Of a stretch of 42,224 nucleotides of DNA, positions 16,501-27,280 are shown one piece after another. Position numbers and translations under genes: made by a program. Origin of the DNA: UBA922 sp964565405 (lineage in GTDB: Bacteria; Patescibacteriota; Patescibacteriia; Magasanikbacterales; UBA922). The stretch is taken from assembly GCA_964565405.1 (NCBI GenBank), contig CAZMEW010000008.1, positions 1 through 42,224 on the forward strand. Direction: 5' to 3'. Every line of letters starts with the position of its first letter. Within the stretch, counting starts at the first letter, position 1. The notes beneath the pieces are model-generated. The model was not told the DNA's origin. It was given only the letters and a program-made list of their open reading frames with translations, and did no database searches.

Positions 16501-19280
16501 TAATTTGAAGGATCTTTTCGCACTTCACCACAATTCAAATCATTTCCAGGACTGGCCACATTAGTAAAATATGAATATGTGTTTCCCGATTGATCCGACG
16601 GCTGACTAGTCTTATCCTGGTACAACTCCCCTAAAAATAAAGTAGTAGTAACAAGTCCTTTCTTTTGCCATCGGGTAACAATTCTAAGCTGATTAGTATA
16701 CACAGCTGGAGACATCACTACTTCATTATTTATCACTCCCCCCTCTCCATGAACGGAATAGTCAAACAAATCTGCAAAATCCCGATCTACCACCTGTACA
16801 TTATTTATGCCCGTGTCATTACCAGTCTTTGCCTTACTAATATGTTTCGGATTAAAGAGTAATGCATATTCACTATTACATGCTGAATTTGTCTGAAGTC
16901 CGTCGGTCAAAACAGGTTGATAATTGGCGTTAATGAATAAGAAATACGGCTGAAATGGATCAATATACGTATTCACATCTTCGGCTCTATAATTTATTTT
17001 TCGATAACCTAGCCACTGCAGCGTAGTTGTCGTACTACCTGGCGGGTTCTTTCGAAGAAGATCAACATATCCAATAGTCGTCGTGTATGGAGATTTCCCA
17101 AGTTGTGTCATGGGATTTAGTATTGCAACTTTTGGTATAGGTAAACCCTGTGCCTTACCACAAGTAACACAACTCGAGTCTGAAAGGCTCTGGCACGAAT
17201 TAGAGCATGTAAACATGCCTTTATCCGGACATTGTTTAGGTACTCGCCCATTAGGAGGTAGGGAGGTCAAAACCGATGGAGCAAAACCATACACCTGATT
17301 ATCATCATAGTCACACTGTTCGAGTTGTTGATAATTCAATAGACCTAGTGGTGAAACTTGCGCCTTGAAGTCTACCTGCCCATTTCCGCAATACTGTGTG
17401 GGATCTACAGTTATATTCTCGCACTGAACACTGCAGTAGGTGCACGATACTCCGTACCCAGGAACACAGACATCTCCATTGGTGTTGCCAAGATCACACT
17501 GTTCTGCTACTCCATTAATTGTTTCAATTTTACCATTTCCACACGCAGCAACAGCAGTTTCAAAAGAACACTGAGATGAACAACCATCATTATTAGTAGT
17601 ATTCCCATCATCACACGATTCACCCTGTTCTACAGAATTATTACCGCACACCGCAGCTGCGGTTTGAACTTTTTTACAATAATTAGTGCAAGCTGCCACT
17701 CCACTAACCGACGGCTCACATTCTTCTCCATAATGCTGCTGAATTACCCCATCACCGCAATATTCCCCATAGGCCTGGCAATTCCAGGCACATGAATTTT
17801 GTTTATACTGACTATACTCAAAACAACCAAGTATTTCACCAAAAGTACTCACGAACTGATCAGCTTTTTCTGCTTTGAAAAATTTATCTAAATCTGATAG
17901 ACCGTTACTGGTACCCCCTGCTTCAGCAAATAAATTCAACGTTGTGGTCGGTACCGAACTAAACCCAACCACATAGGTAAGAATATGATTCTCTTTAAGC
18001 TGTTGAATTACGTTTGCTGTTTCTTGATCAGTCCCATCAGATGGTGTCCCATCAGTAATTAAAATCAATTTTTTAGGCACCGCATCATTGGTTCCAAAAA
18101 TAGAATCCTTCTTCGCTATCACTTCCTGCAATGCGCACCGAGTAGAAGTACCTCCAGTTGGAGTAATACTATTTAAAATAGTAGTCGAATTGGAGAATGT
18201 TACATTACCCAAATCTCGATAACACTCGGAAGTGGAACTCGAAAAAACACTTAAAGAAAAATCAACATTGGGAAGCAAACTCTTATAAATAGTAGTCAAA
18301 CCAGTAACCGCATTTTGCCATCGAGTTTTATTACCCGTATTGGGCACTATTGACTGCATTGATCCAGAACGATCAAGTAGCGTATGGACTCTGGATCTAA
18401 TGATCTCCCCATTATCATTAATGTGTATGCACGCGCCATTTACTTCTTCACAGAATTCTACATAATTTCCTTGTGCATTAGTATCGAGTTTATCGTTACC
18501 ACAAAACTGTGCACCAGCTTCGATTTGGCAACCCGATCCATCAACATCAGGTGTGGGTGCGCTACATCGACTTCCATATTTTCCATTCTGAGAACCTGCG
18601 TCACACTGTTCAGACCCTTCCACTTTTCCATTACCACATACCGCAACAGTGGCTGTACACGCTCCGTAAGTATACTCACATTGTGCATTGCAGGTGGCAC
18701 TCGCATAGGTGCCCACTGGACACGCATTATCATAAATAATAGTACGCCCAGGAGGATCACATTCTTCCCCAATATTGATAGTCCCATCTCCACATTGACC
18801 ACCAAATGGACTAATAACTGAATCAGGAGTGCACCATCGAGTAAAGCTTAGATGTTTCAAATCAATATATTGAGAGACGAAATTTTCAGAAGCAAATCCT
18901 ACATCTGAAGATCGGACAAATTCAAACGGAGCATAAAGTTTATAATCATTAACACGAGTATCAAAACTATACTCGTAGGTCTGAGCATAAGCAGGACACT
19001 TAAAGGTCGTAGATGGAACACTCCAGCAGGTATTTGGGTCATGTCCAGAACAACCCGCCCACTGATTCACCGGGTCAACAGGTGCACCACTAATAATATT
19101 GCCAAGTTTACCCCAAGATGGCCACTTTGAATTCGTATACCCAGGTATATACGTCCCGCTTGAGAAATTAAGTTCAGAATTATCAGCGGTCGCAAATACA
19201 CCTGAAACAAAACCAGAAAAAAGACCAACAACCGCAATAGTGAATATGATGAGAAGAGAAAAATGTGAACGGTTGACCAT
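13552..19280 (-). CDS. Exported vWA / cysteine-rich / BACON-repeat surface protein (contains two assembly gaps)
   Basis: About 1900 residues across two 100-N placeholders. I chose the ATG at 19280, which gives a clean signal peptide (MVNRSHFSLLIIFTIAVVGL, cut near FA-TADN) and follows the upstream gene by 16 nt. After it come two DUF4215-like Cys-rich repeats (CGDGTINIGEECD, CGNGKVEGSEQCD), a von Willebrand A domain near residues 295-480 with a full MIDAS (LDRSGSM, GGTSTR, ITDGTPSDG), three more DUF4215 repeats, an unassigned region, and at least nine BACON-type beta repeats of 80-90 residues. The end is TAG at 13552, with no sorting motif. vWA and BACON domains bind proteins or glycans, so attachment is likely. 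The gap lengths break the frame artificially; see the repeat and findings entries. Confidence 0.85.
13825..13924. other. Assembly gap (100 N) in the BACON array
   Basis: Placeholder of exactly 100 N. Joining the two flanks directly keeps the reading frame and recreates the normal repeat junction. The first 55 bases right of the gap (13925-13979) are identical to 14177-14231. Confidence 0.95.
14949..15707. repeat. Near-identical BACON repeat unit causing an assembly gap
   Basis: Bases 14949-15003 (left of the gap) equal 15427-15481, and 15104-15158 (right of the gap) equal 15653-15707; both matches are exactly 55 nt. The intact unit is 15427-15707 (281 bp). The gap most likely hides a second copy of 15482-15652, which is 171 bp or 57 codons and would restore the frame. 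Confidence 0.8.
15004..15103. other. Assembly gap (100 N) in the BACON array
   Basis: Placeholder of 100 N. The frames on the two sides do not match at this length, which shows the length is nominal. A content of 171 bp is predicted from the flanking repeats. Confidence 0.95.
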
Positions 19281-19296
19281 AAAAACAATCAATAAT

Positions 19297-22200
19297 TTAA
19301 TCGATAAGTGAATCTGTTTGTTCTTCAGTATCATGCAATTGCTCAAGACGTTGCATATCTCGTGAAAACTTAGTAGCAGCATTCGAACAGATTCCATTCG
19401 TATTACTCTTAGGAACTCCACTGGTCTCTCGACAGTCAAAATCAGTAGTGCAGAAAAGTGTGCTGTTAAATTCGTTAGGAGTTTCACGAACCGTATGCAT
19501 ATGATCAGGCGTATCAGAAGTTAGACAACGGTTATGATTTGTAAGATTGATATTAAATCTAAGCGAATTGATAAGTTGTTGAAATGCTTGTTTCGTACCC
19601 TGCGTAACATTGGTATCGATACTAAATAAATATACATTATTATAAATCGAATTACCATCGATATTAAATGCATTGATATACACATTAAAATCATTGATCA
19701 ACGCATCATACCCACCAATACTCGCTCGTTTCACTGCAGATAAATCTGCAAATTTTTCTATGTACCACTCATCGAGTGTCTGTCTTTTACCATTCTTTGT
19801 AGGATTAGCAAAAATTTGCACCCCAATTGCATCATCTGTTTTGTCAGCAAATAGAAGATATCGTCTCAGAGCATCCGGGAGTTGATCGGTAAAAACCGCT
19901 CCAAGCTCGGCTGGATCAGTAATAATCTCTACATGGTGAAAATACGGCAAGTCATCTGCCTCAGTAAGCGCGTTTCCACTATCCGCACAATAATACATAG
20001 AGAAATTGTACTTAGGATCAATAAACAATGCCGTGGTCGATACAACACCTTGAGGAACATCAACCCCGCTTGCTGGCCATGGACGCTGACAAAATAGAGC
20101 ATCAAGACTAACGATCGTATTGAAAATCTTTCCCTCTTGATTATCTGTTTCAGACATATCTGCGACCACCGCTGCACTAACCACACCATCTGTATGACCA
20201 CGAACACCCTTTGAGGTAATCAGATTAGGAGCATCACTTATAGAAGGAATATCAAAAATATTATCGCCTTGAGGACCCCATCCCCAAATCCATTCGTACT
20301 GTCCAGGGATAGAAACAATCTTTTGATCTTCATTAGTACTAAGCGCACTTGCAATAAATGATTTTGAACTATTCGGAACAGTAAAGAGAGCTCCGGAAGG
20401 TTCGACCGTAATTTCCCTAATTTTACACACGGTATCACCCGTTCTAAATACCCAATAATCAGAAAGATCCGGACCAAAAGGAGATTTAATACTCACTCCA
20501 GCGGTATTCTTGATACCACTCTTTCCTCCATTCAAAAGTACGACCACATATTGATTCATCTCAAATGCTTGCCCCACATACAAAGAAACAACTGTTTGAG
20601 TGATAACCCCTTCTTCATTAGTTTCATGCGTTGGTTTGATCTCAAAAGGAGTAATACCACTGCACCAAACGACATTTGGGGATAGAGTTTGATTTGGCTG
20701 AGGCGCAGCAAAAACAGTCAATCGAATAAGTCGGGTAAAAAATGTCTTGATGGAACCCCAGATACGAACCCAAAGATTCCCATGTTCTGGAAGAGAATTA
20801 CCTCTATCATTGAGGGCAAGCAAATCTTTCATGTCACGCGTAACATCGGTACCTCCGTGTTCGGTACACGAATACGTCGGATCAAAACTCTGGACAACTT
20901 CGATATTGTCCTGAATATTCTGTATTGGAATATTTTTGTTAAAAGTAACACTGATATAAGTATTTCGACAAACTGGGGCGCTGGCTCCGAGTCCTGCATT
21001 AGCAGGCGGATACTCACCCACTCTCAGTGGTCTTTCAACACAACATGAATTGGAAGCAACGCCAAAATTATTAAGCGTATTCGCAGGACAATTATTATAC
21101 AAACCATCACCACTCTGACTATCATACTCGGTATATCCACACTGCAGATGATACTCACCTGATCCAGATACGCCAGTAATCGTAATAGGATCACCGGTAT
21201 CCTGATTATTGGTGCGGTCAACAGTTGCAATAACATGAGTTTTAATATCAGAAATTACCCCAGACTGTGGACTCTCAACATCACCGACAGAAGTTACAAT
21301 CTGTACGGGATTTTGTCCCAAATAATTAGTTGCTTGACTAGCAGGAAGTTCACAGGAGAGTACATCGGTTTCAGGGTTACCTCCATATTCACCAATACCC
21401 ACATTCCCATCTCCACAGATAGACGCACTCGAATAAGTGACCGAGGATCCTGCGTAAGTGCAATCATTGAGACACCCTGGAGCTCCGGCAGTGCATTGCG
21501 CAGCAGCGGTATCGCACGCATTTTGGATCAAACAACGAGAGGAGCACTGCGCGCTGTCCGTATCACATTCTTCCCCTTGTTCAATAATTCGATTTCCACA
21601 CACACTAGTAGCATCGCGACAAACTAAATCAAATTCTGATTGGCTAACTTCAGCATATTGGAGAGCTGCAGCAGGACTCACACCACTCAAATTTCTTCGC
21701 CACCTGAGCCACCCATCACACCAAGATTGTGCAATCGATGTCCCCAAATTTAGACATTTATTTGAGCACCTATATTGTGTGAGAGGATCTTCAGTGTCAC
21801 AATCTTCACCATACGTAACTTTACCACTCGCACATACTGGGGCTGCAACATTTCCAGTTGTCTCAGGAGAGGAACCGGCAAATACGCACATATTTGTGCA
21901 ATATTGAGCAACAGCACGTGGATCTTTTGGATCACATTCTTCTCCAGCGCTAGTGTCAACTACTCCATTGCCACATTGTAATGATTGCAGTCCTGCATTA
22001 GGGTTTCCTGGTCGCAAACAACTAAAGGTACAGGAAATACCCGGTTTTTCACCACCAAATGCAATATCACAGTCTTCCCCACTTTCTTGTATACCATTAC
22101 CACAGACTGGATAGTTATTTTCAAATAACTGATTTTCTTCAAGAGAAATATCACTCCCCTTCGGGGTACACCCAATCGTACATGATGACTTTGAACTGCC

Positions 22201-25200
22201 CGCAAAGCTGAAGTTTGAAACTTTAGCAACCGCTGTATCTTCCACATTCCAACTCCACCCGTAATCCCACGGATTGAGTTGCTGCCCATAGGGACTACAA
22301 GAATCAGGCGAGCCAGTTGGAAGTGCACGATACAACTCTGCCTCACCAATAAATGTAGAATAGAATGGATCAGGAGAAATACGAACACTTTCCGCAAGAC
22401 AAAGCTGCGCAGAATCTTTGGTTCTGAATTTCCACTGTTTAAGCAAAGCACTACTTCCAGGTTTGATCACTCCTGCAGGCGTCACACCTCCTACAGCATA
22501 AATACCTTCCTCCAAATTTACCACATACCATGTCTTGTTCTTAAGAGGTGAGGTGGGATGTGCTCGAAGTATGGTATTACTTTGCAAATCAGGAGTAATT
22601 GATAGAGCAATCGCAGATCCTACCGTATGAGTACATGTTTCATTCGTACATTCACGCAAGACGACTTTTGAAGGATCAAAAGTTCTCGAATCCATAAGTT
22701 GATTAAATTCGATTCCAATCTCTGCATTCACGCACGCTTCAAGACATGATGGCCACACATTCTTAGCATAGGGACTACCGAGGTCAATTTTAAGAATACT
22801 TTCAGCCTTAAACACTTCATTGTTCTCGGTAACTTCTGCAGTTATTGGAGATCCCTCAGGATTATTTTGCCATGCGGTTGCATAACCTTTCGAATTCAAC
22901 CTACCTGACAGATGTGCACCAGTAGCAGGAGCATTTGTGGTTGGTCCCCACATCCAAGGTTTATTATCCACATTAAGCGTCGTGCATGCCAAATTAGATT
23001 TTCCAAAGCCTCCATAGACGAGTGGTCGAACAGCGAGTAAATCGAACACTCGATCAAGATCAGACACTCGATGTGACCGTGGATCCTGCACTATTCCCAA
23101 TAACGTTGTCTTATACTCAGGAGGATCAATACCAATTCCAGTAAGTGTGCACATAAAATCAGTTGACCCGGTTCTAAAATCAAAACAATACGCATAGGTG
23201 ACCCCACCAATCTTACAAGATTTAGTAGCTTCGAGTTTCTCTACTTTCTGTTGTGTTTGTCCGAGCTCTTCCTCAAATCGAGTCGAAGCGATATTTGAAG
23301 AAAGTCCAACCCGATACCAGGTATTCGCATCAAGATTTTTATTATTCTCATCTTTTTTACTAAAAGCAATCGTATAAGGATTGAACTCTGTGCCCTTAAA
23401 CTGAGCAGTGACAATTTCCTCGTCTGTTCCACAATCAATTTGACTGGCATCACCACCACATACCGCAATCGCAGTATTCACAATATCACCCACATCTGGA
23501 TTAGACACAATAGTAGAAAAATCAAAAGGTAAATTAAAGCGAACCTTAAGATCGGCATTAATGCAACTCTGTTTCCCATCCTGCCATAAAGTAGACGGAC
23601 TGGGTGAAGGCAGTAACTCTTCACTACATTGTTCAATAACAAAAAACTTCTTTGGAATTTTACCACTCGTAAACCTCCACACATACCCCGCTTCACGACT
23701 ACCTCCTTCACACGAAAAATTACCATGTTTCCATTTGCCAGCTTCCGGCCCTTCACTACAACAATGAAAACCAGAAATTTGTGGACTTCCAGGTTCGCGG
23801 CAATCTAGAACTTCGTAATGAATACTATTACTCAGCAAGTTCGATCCATTCTTAACCTTAATCGGACCACTTGACATAGAAAGTCCAGAATTTGTGTCAT
23901 AAGGAATACCCGTTTCAATCGATGTGCCGCCACTCACATTACCCGATGCTGAAGAAAGCCAAGACTCAGGATCAGAAGCCTGTGCCAGCGGAAACCAGAA
24001 TTTAACTTCCGAGTTCGAGATAAAATTCTCTCCATAGAGGGTAACACCCCCCTCTCCAATTATAGGCGCTTGTCCGCGAGGTGGATCAATCCGACAAATG
24101 CTCGGTGTAGGCGAACCAGACACAACCGTCACACTTTCCTTTCCAGAACTTCGAGCGAGCGTATTATTATCGTTCCTAACTACTACCACAAAATACTCAC
24201 CTAGCTCAAATTGAGGATCATTGGGTACTTTTGCAATAATTTGTGTATTGCTCCACGTGTCTCCACATGACTGAGGAAGCGAACCCGCAGGAATACAACC
24301 GCCTATTGGGCAAGCAGCACCTTCAGTTTTTGAAAAAAATACATTGCCCTCGCTACCAAAACCAATTCCAGTAATCGTAATATAACTGCCCCGGGTAACA
24401 GAAGAAGGGTCAACTGAAGTAATAGTTGGTACATTCAAATTAGCAGTCGAGAGAACAGTGAACGGTACAGAATTACTTCTCTCAACACTATTGTCCCCTA
24501 CTACATACACCGACACTTCACCTTCAGCACCGTATGGAACAAATGATGCGATAACATCTTCTGACCATGTTCCCACACGACCATTGAGTGAGCCGAACGC
24601 AACCACACCCTCACTTGTCCCAAAACCCTTTCCCTCGACAGTAACTTCAACTCCTTCTGGGGCGGCCGTATCTCCGACATTAACCTGACGAACAGTTCCG
24701 TCAGGAAGAGTCATTGAAAAAGCGTTAGTCACACTCACACGACATAAGCCTGGTCGTCCAATATTATTGTAGGTAAAGGTACCCAAATTAGGACCGAAGC
24801 TATCATTAGTAAAATCAGTAAACTTAGGATGTATGTATGCGCTATAGAGCGACTGCACATCTTCTTCAGACAGAATTTTATTCCACACTCCGACTTCATC
24901 TATTGACCCAGTAAAAAATTGTGAACTAACGTCATTGGTCCCAGCTCCAATAACGAGAGACCCAGCTCCTCCTGCGACATAGATCTTATCACTTTTAACT
25001 ACTCGTCCATCGACATAGAGTTTAGTACCCCCCTCTTCTCCACTCTTGAATGTAAAGCCTACATAATGCCATTTTCCATCAGATACATTGATTTCTGAAC
25101 TTATCCATCTATCCTCACCGCCTCCATTCCAATCATATACTGCAAACTTGTTCTGTTCATTAATAAACATTCCATAATTACCCTGATTCACCACAATTCC

Positions 25201-27276
25201 ATCATAATATATAGGTAGAGAATTCTTCTTGATCCACGCAAAGACACTACCTTGCTGTAAATCAAGTGAACTGTTTTGTGATACAGGTATTCGTACTCCA
25301 CCTGATTGCGTAACCAAGCTAGGATCAGAGTCACCGTCAACAGTAAAGGCAAAAGCGTCTCCAACCCTACCATCGGAACGATATTCGACTGAACCATTAA
25401 TATAGCCATTATTCCCCCGAGAACTTGCATCAATAACTGTTGAACCCCCACTTTCTTCCATACCCAGACTAAGCACATTACTTACTGATAATCCTGGCAT
25501 ACTTACCATGGCACTCTCACCTACCGAGTCTGCTAATTGTGTATTTTTCACTGATATTGATGGTGACACTGGAGCTCCCTCAATCTGTTTTGGAACTTCA
25601 GCTATAATCCAAGAATTATTCCACATAGCGCCCTCACGACATTGTGCGAGAGATGCAGTAACAGAAGAATCAATCACATTATCACTGTTGAGATCGTAAT
25701 TAAATTTGATTTCACCCGCACTACTACCAAAATTCTTACCTTGTATGGTAATCCAGTTTCCTGAAGCGCCATTCATGTATTCTACTTTTGAAATATATGG
25801 AACAGCTTTACATGTACAAGATGCGCCATTCGAGCACGAATTATACGAAGCATCAAGACATTTAAGCCAACGAGCACAACTACTATCTGAAGTACAACTA
25901 TTGCCCTGCGTACTTCCACAAAGACCCCCTTCATCGATATCAGTTTCCCCTGGATCAAGCTCATTATTCACACAAGTCGGAGGTACTGTGCGAAAACGAA
26001 CTTGACGAGTCATCGTATTTCCATCGATATCATGCGCTACAACTTCTGCAACATAGACCCTACCCGGGGTAAGGGTAATTCGAGTATGATAAACGAAATC
26101 AAATGCTTTACTTGAACCCTGAGAAATAGGTGGGCCACTTAGATATTCGCCTAGAGTCGTAGACGTAGCACCTTCTCTAAAAATTCTAAAATGCGCATAT
26201 GAATTTCCATTTTGGTCACGAAGCGTGGTTTCAAAGGTAGTGTCTGAAGCACCTTGAACGATCGAATAAATCACATCTCCACTTTGTCCATTAATGGAAA
26301 TTGGCGTGAGAAGATCAAAAGTATCGTCGATGACTGGATTTGTTCCAAGATCACCCGTCTTGAATACCGCTTCCAACGGGAAGGTCTGATTGAATGCGGA
26401 TATCCGGGTCGTCAACTTTCTTCCATCGATATCTTCAATAGAGTCATCAACTCTAATCTCATATTCACCATTTGGTAAACATTTCATGTCAACATCTTCA
26501 GTAGTGGCGCATACAGACCCCTCGTGATATCGAGCAATCACCAGCGTTCTATTTTCTGAAAAAGAAAAATCAAATTTACCTGTAATAGTTTCCCCTGTTG
26601 TTCTATTGACTATAGAAAAAATCTGGGATGCATCACGACCCGTCTCGACAGATTTACTAAAAAGAACGCGAATAACCGCATTATTCATATCAATAAAATC
26701 GTTTTGCTCAGGTGTATGCGGGGTAATACTTTTTACGATAAAATATTTAGCACTCGAACATTGAATAGGATTAGACTCACACACACCGTCACACCATACT
26801 TGATTTTGTTGATAATATGGAGAATCGACATCAAAACATGAACCAGGAAGATCTGGATCATCTTCTACTCCTTCGCCACCATCGATAGCACTTTTTAGAC
26901 TACGAAGTACAAAAGATGTGATCGCAAAAGCTGACATAATAATGACAAGCCCGATCGCTCCATTGATTAACAATTTCTTAGCACCCGCCACCTGTTCCTC
27001 ATCACCCCTCGAAGTCATGTATAAATATCCTCCATAGAGAACAATACTAACCGCAATAATTCCCAAAAAACCAAGGAAGATATTAATAATCCGCACAATA
27101 ACAAAACGGATATCAGTAGTTTGCGATGGTACTGATATTTCTTGTCCAACAGTCTGGAGACCGAATGAATCAGGAGAATTTTGTTCTGCGTATGTTACCT
27201 CTGGAACGCTAATAACTAGAGCAGTGATAATTGCGCCAAATAGGAAGGAAAAAATAAGATGATTCCAACGTTTCAT
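19297..27276 (-). CDS. Giant surface protein with T4SS-pilin-like N-terminal module
   Basis: 2659 residues. A signal segment (about 1-30) is followed by two helices in the arrangement of type IV secretion pilin-like proteins of this group (FVIVRIINIFLGFLGIIAVS; YMTSRGDEEQVAGAKKL; NGAIGLVIIMSAFAITSFVL; about 55-130). Next come Ig-like segments, an IPT/TIG domain near 490 (WITIQGKNFG), a LamG/jelly-roll domain (about 600-815, SSRGNNGYINGSVEY), more IPT domains (from about 820; one starts near 949, PTITSVDPSSVTRGSYITI), SbsA-type Ig-like segments, a cluster of DUF4215 repeats (about 1725-1960, CGNGIQESGEDCD), and a C-terminal PsbP-like region before a Cys-containing tail. The bulk must be outside the cell, anchored by the N-terminal helices. 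It starts 4 nt after the previous gene's stop. Substrate unknown; adhesion is inferred. Confidence 0.85.
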   Translation of the reverse strand: MKRWNHLIFSFLFGAIITALVISVPEVTYAEQNSPDSFGLQTVGQEISVPSQTTDIRFVIVRIINIFLGFLGIIAVSIVLYGGYLYMTSRGDEEQVAGAKKLLINGAIGLVIIMSAFAITSFVLRSLKSAIDGGEGVEDDPDLPGSCFDVDSPYYQQNQVWCDGVCESNPIQCSSAKYFIVKSITPHTPEQNDFIDMNNAVIRVLFSKSVETGRDASQIFSIVNRTTGETITGKFDFSFSENRTLVIARYHEGSVCATTEDVDMKCLPNGEYEIRVDDSIEDIDGRKLTTRISAFNQTFPLEAVFKTGDLGTNPVIDDTFDLLTPISINGQSGDVIYSIVQGASDTTFETTLRDQNGNSYAHFRIFREGATSTTLGEYLSGPPISQGSSKAFDFVYHTRITLTPGRVYVAEVVAHDIDGNTMTRQVRFRTVPPTCVNNELDPGETDIDEGGLCGSTQGNSCTSDSSCARWLKCLDASYNSCSNGASCTCKAVPYISKVEYMNGASGNWITIQGKNFGSSAGEIKFNYDLNSDNVIDSSVTASLAQCREGAMWNNSWIIAEVPKQIEGAPVSPSISVKNTQLADSVGESAMVSMPGLSVSNVLSLGMEESGGSTVIDASSRGNNGYINGSVEYRSDGRVGDAFAFTVDGDSDPSLVTQSGGVRIPVSQNSSLDLQQGSVFAWIKKNSLPIYYDGIVVNQGNYGMFINEQNKFAVYDWNGGGEDRWISSEINVSDGKWHYVGFTFKSGEEGGTKLYVDGRVVKSDKIYVAGGAGSLVIGAGTNDVSSQFFTGSIDEVGVWNKILSEEDVQSLYSAYIHPKFTDFTNDSFGPNLGTFTYNNIGRPGLCRVSVTNAFSMTLPDGTVRQVNVGDTAAPEGVEVTVEGKGFGTSEGVVAFGSLNGRVGTWSEDVIASFVPYGAEGEVSVYVVGDNSVERSNSVPFTVLSTANLNVPTITSVDPSSVTRGSYITITGIGFGSEGNVFFSKTEGAACPIGGCIPAGSLPQSCGDTWSNTQIIAKVPNDPQFELGEYFVVVVRNDNNTLARSSGKESVTVVSGSPTPSICRIDPPRGQAPIIGEGGVTLYGENFISNSEVKFWFPLAQASDPESWLSSASGNVSGGTSIETGIPYDTNSGLSMSSGPIKVKNGSNLLSNSIHYEVLDCREPGSPQISGFHCCSEGPEAGKWKHGNFSCEGGSREAGYVWRFTSGKIPKKFFVIEQCSEELLPSPSPSTLWQDGKQSCINADLKVRFNLPFDFSTIVSNPDVGDIVNTAIAVCGGDASQIDCGTDEEIVTAQFKGTEFNPYTIAFSKKDENNKNLDANTWYRVGLSSNIASTRFEEELGQTQQKVEKLEATKSCKIGGVTYAYCFDFRTGSTDFMCTLTGIGIDPPEYKTTLLGIVQDPRSHRVSDLDRVFDLLAVRPLVYGGFGKSNLACTTLNVDNKPWMWGPTTNAPATGAHLSGRLNSKGYATAWQNNPEGSPITAEVTENNEVFKAESILKIDLGSPYAKNVWPSCLEACVNAEIGIEFNQLMDSRTFDPSKVVLRECTNETCTHTVGSAIALSITPDLQSNTILRAHPTSPLKNKTWYVVNLEEGIYAVGGVTPAGVIKPGSSALLKQWKFRTKDSAQLCLAESVRISPDPFYSTFIGEAELYRALPTGSPDSCSPYGQQLNPWDYGWSWNVEDTAVAKVSNFSFAGSSKSSCTIGCTPKGSDISLEENQLFENNYPVCGNGIQESGEDCDIAFGGEKPGISCTFSCLRPGNPNAGLQSLQCGNGVVDTSAGEECDPKDPRAVAQYCTNMCVFAGSSPETTGNVAAPVCASGKVTYGEDCDTEDPLTQYRCSNKCLNLGTSIAQSWCDGWLRWRRNLSGVSPAAALQYAEVSQSEFDLVCRDATSVCGNRIIEQGEECDTDSAQCSSRCLIQNACDTAAAQCTAGAPGCLNDCTYAGSSVTYSSASICGDGNVGIGEYGGNPETDVLSCELPASQATNYLGQNPVQIVTSVGDVESPQSGVISDIKTHVIATVDRTNNQDTGDPITITGVSGSGEYHLQCGYTEYDSQSGDGLYNNCPANTLNNFGVASNSCCVERPLRVGEYPPANAGLGASAPVCRNTYISVTFNKNIPIQNIQDNIEVVQSFDPTYSCTEHGGTDVTRDMKDLLALNDRGNSLPEHGNLWVRIWGSIKTFFTRLIRLTVFAAPQPNQTLSPNVVWCSGITPFEIKPTHETNEEGVITQTVVSLYVGQAFEMNQYVVVLLNGGKSGIKNTAGVSIKSPFGPDLSDYWVFRTGDTVCKIREITVEPSGALFTVPNSSKSFIASALSTNEDQKIVSIPGQYEWIWGWGPQGDNIFDIPSISDAPNLITSKGVRGHTDGVVSAAVVADMSETDNQEGKIFNTIVSLDALFCQRPWPASGVDVPQGVVSTTALFIDPKYNFSMYYCADSGNALTEADDLPYFHHVEIITDPAELGAVFTDQLPDALRRYLLFADKTDDAIGVQIFANPTKNGKRQTLDEWYIEKFADLSAVKRASIGGYDALINDFNVYINAFNIDGNSIYNNVYLFSIDTNVTQGTKQAFQQLINSLRFNINLTNHNRCLTSDTPDHMHTVRETPNEFNSTLFCTTDFDCRETSGVPKSNTNGICSNAATKFSRDMQRLEQLHDTEEQTDSLID

Positions 27277-27280
27277 AATA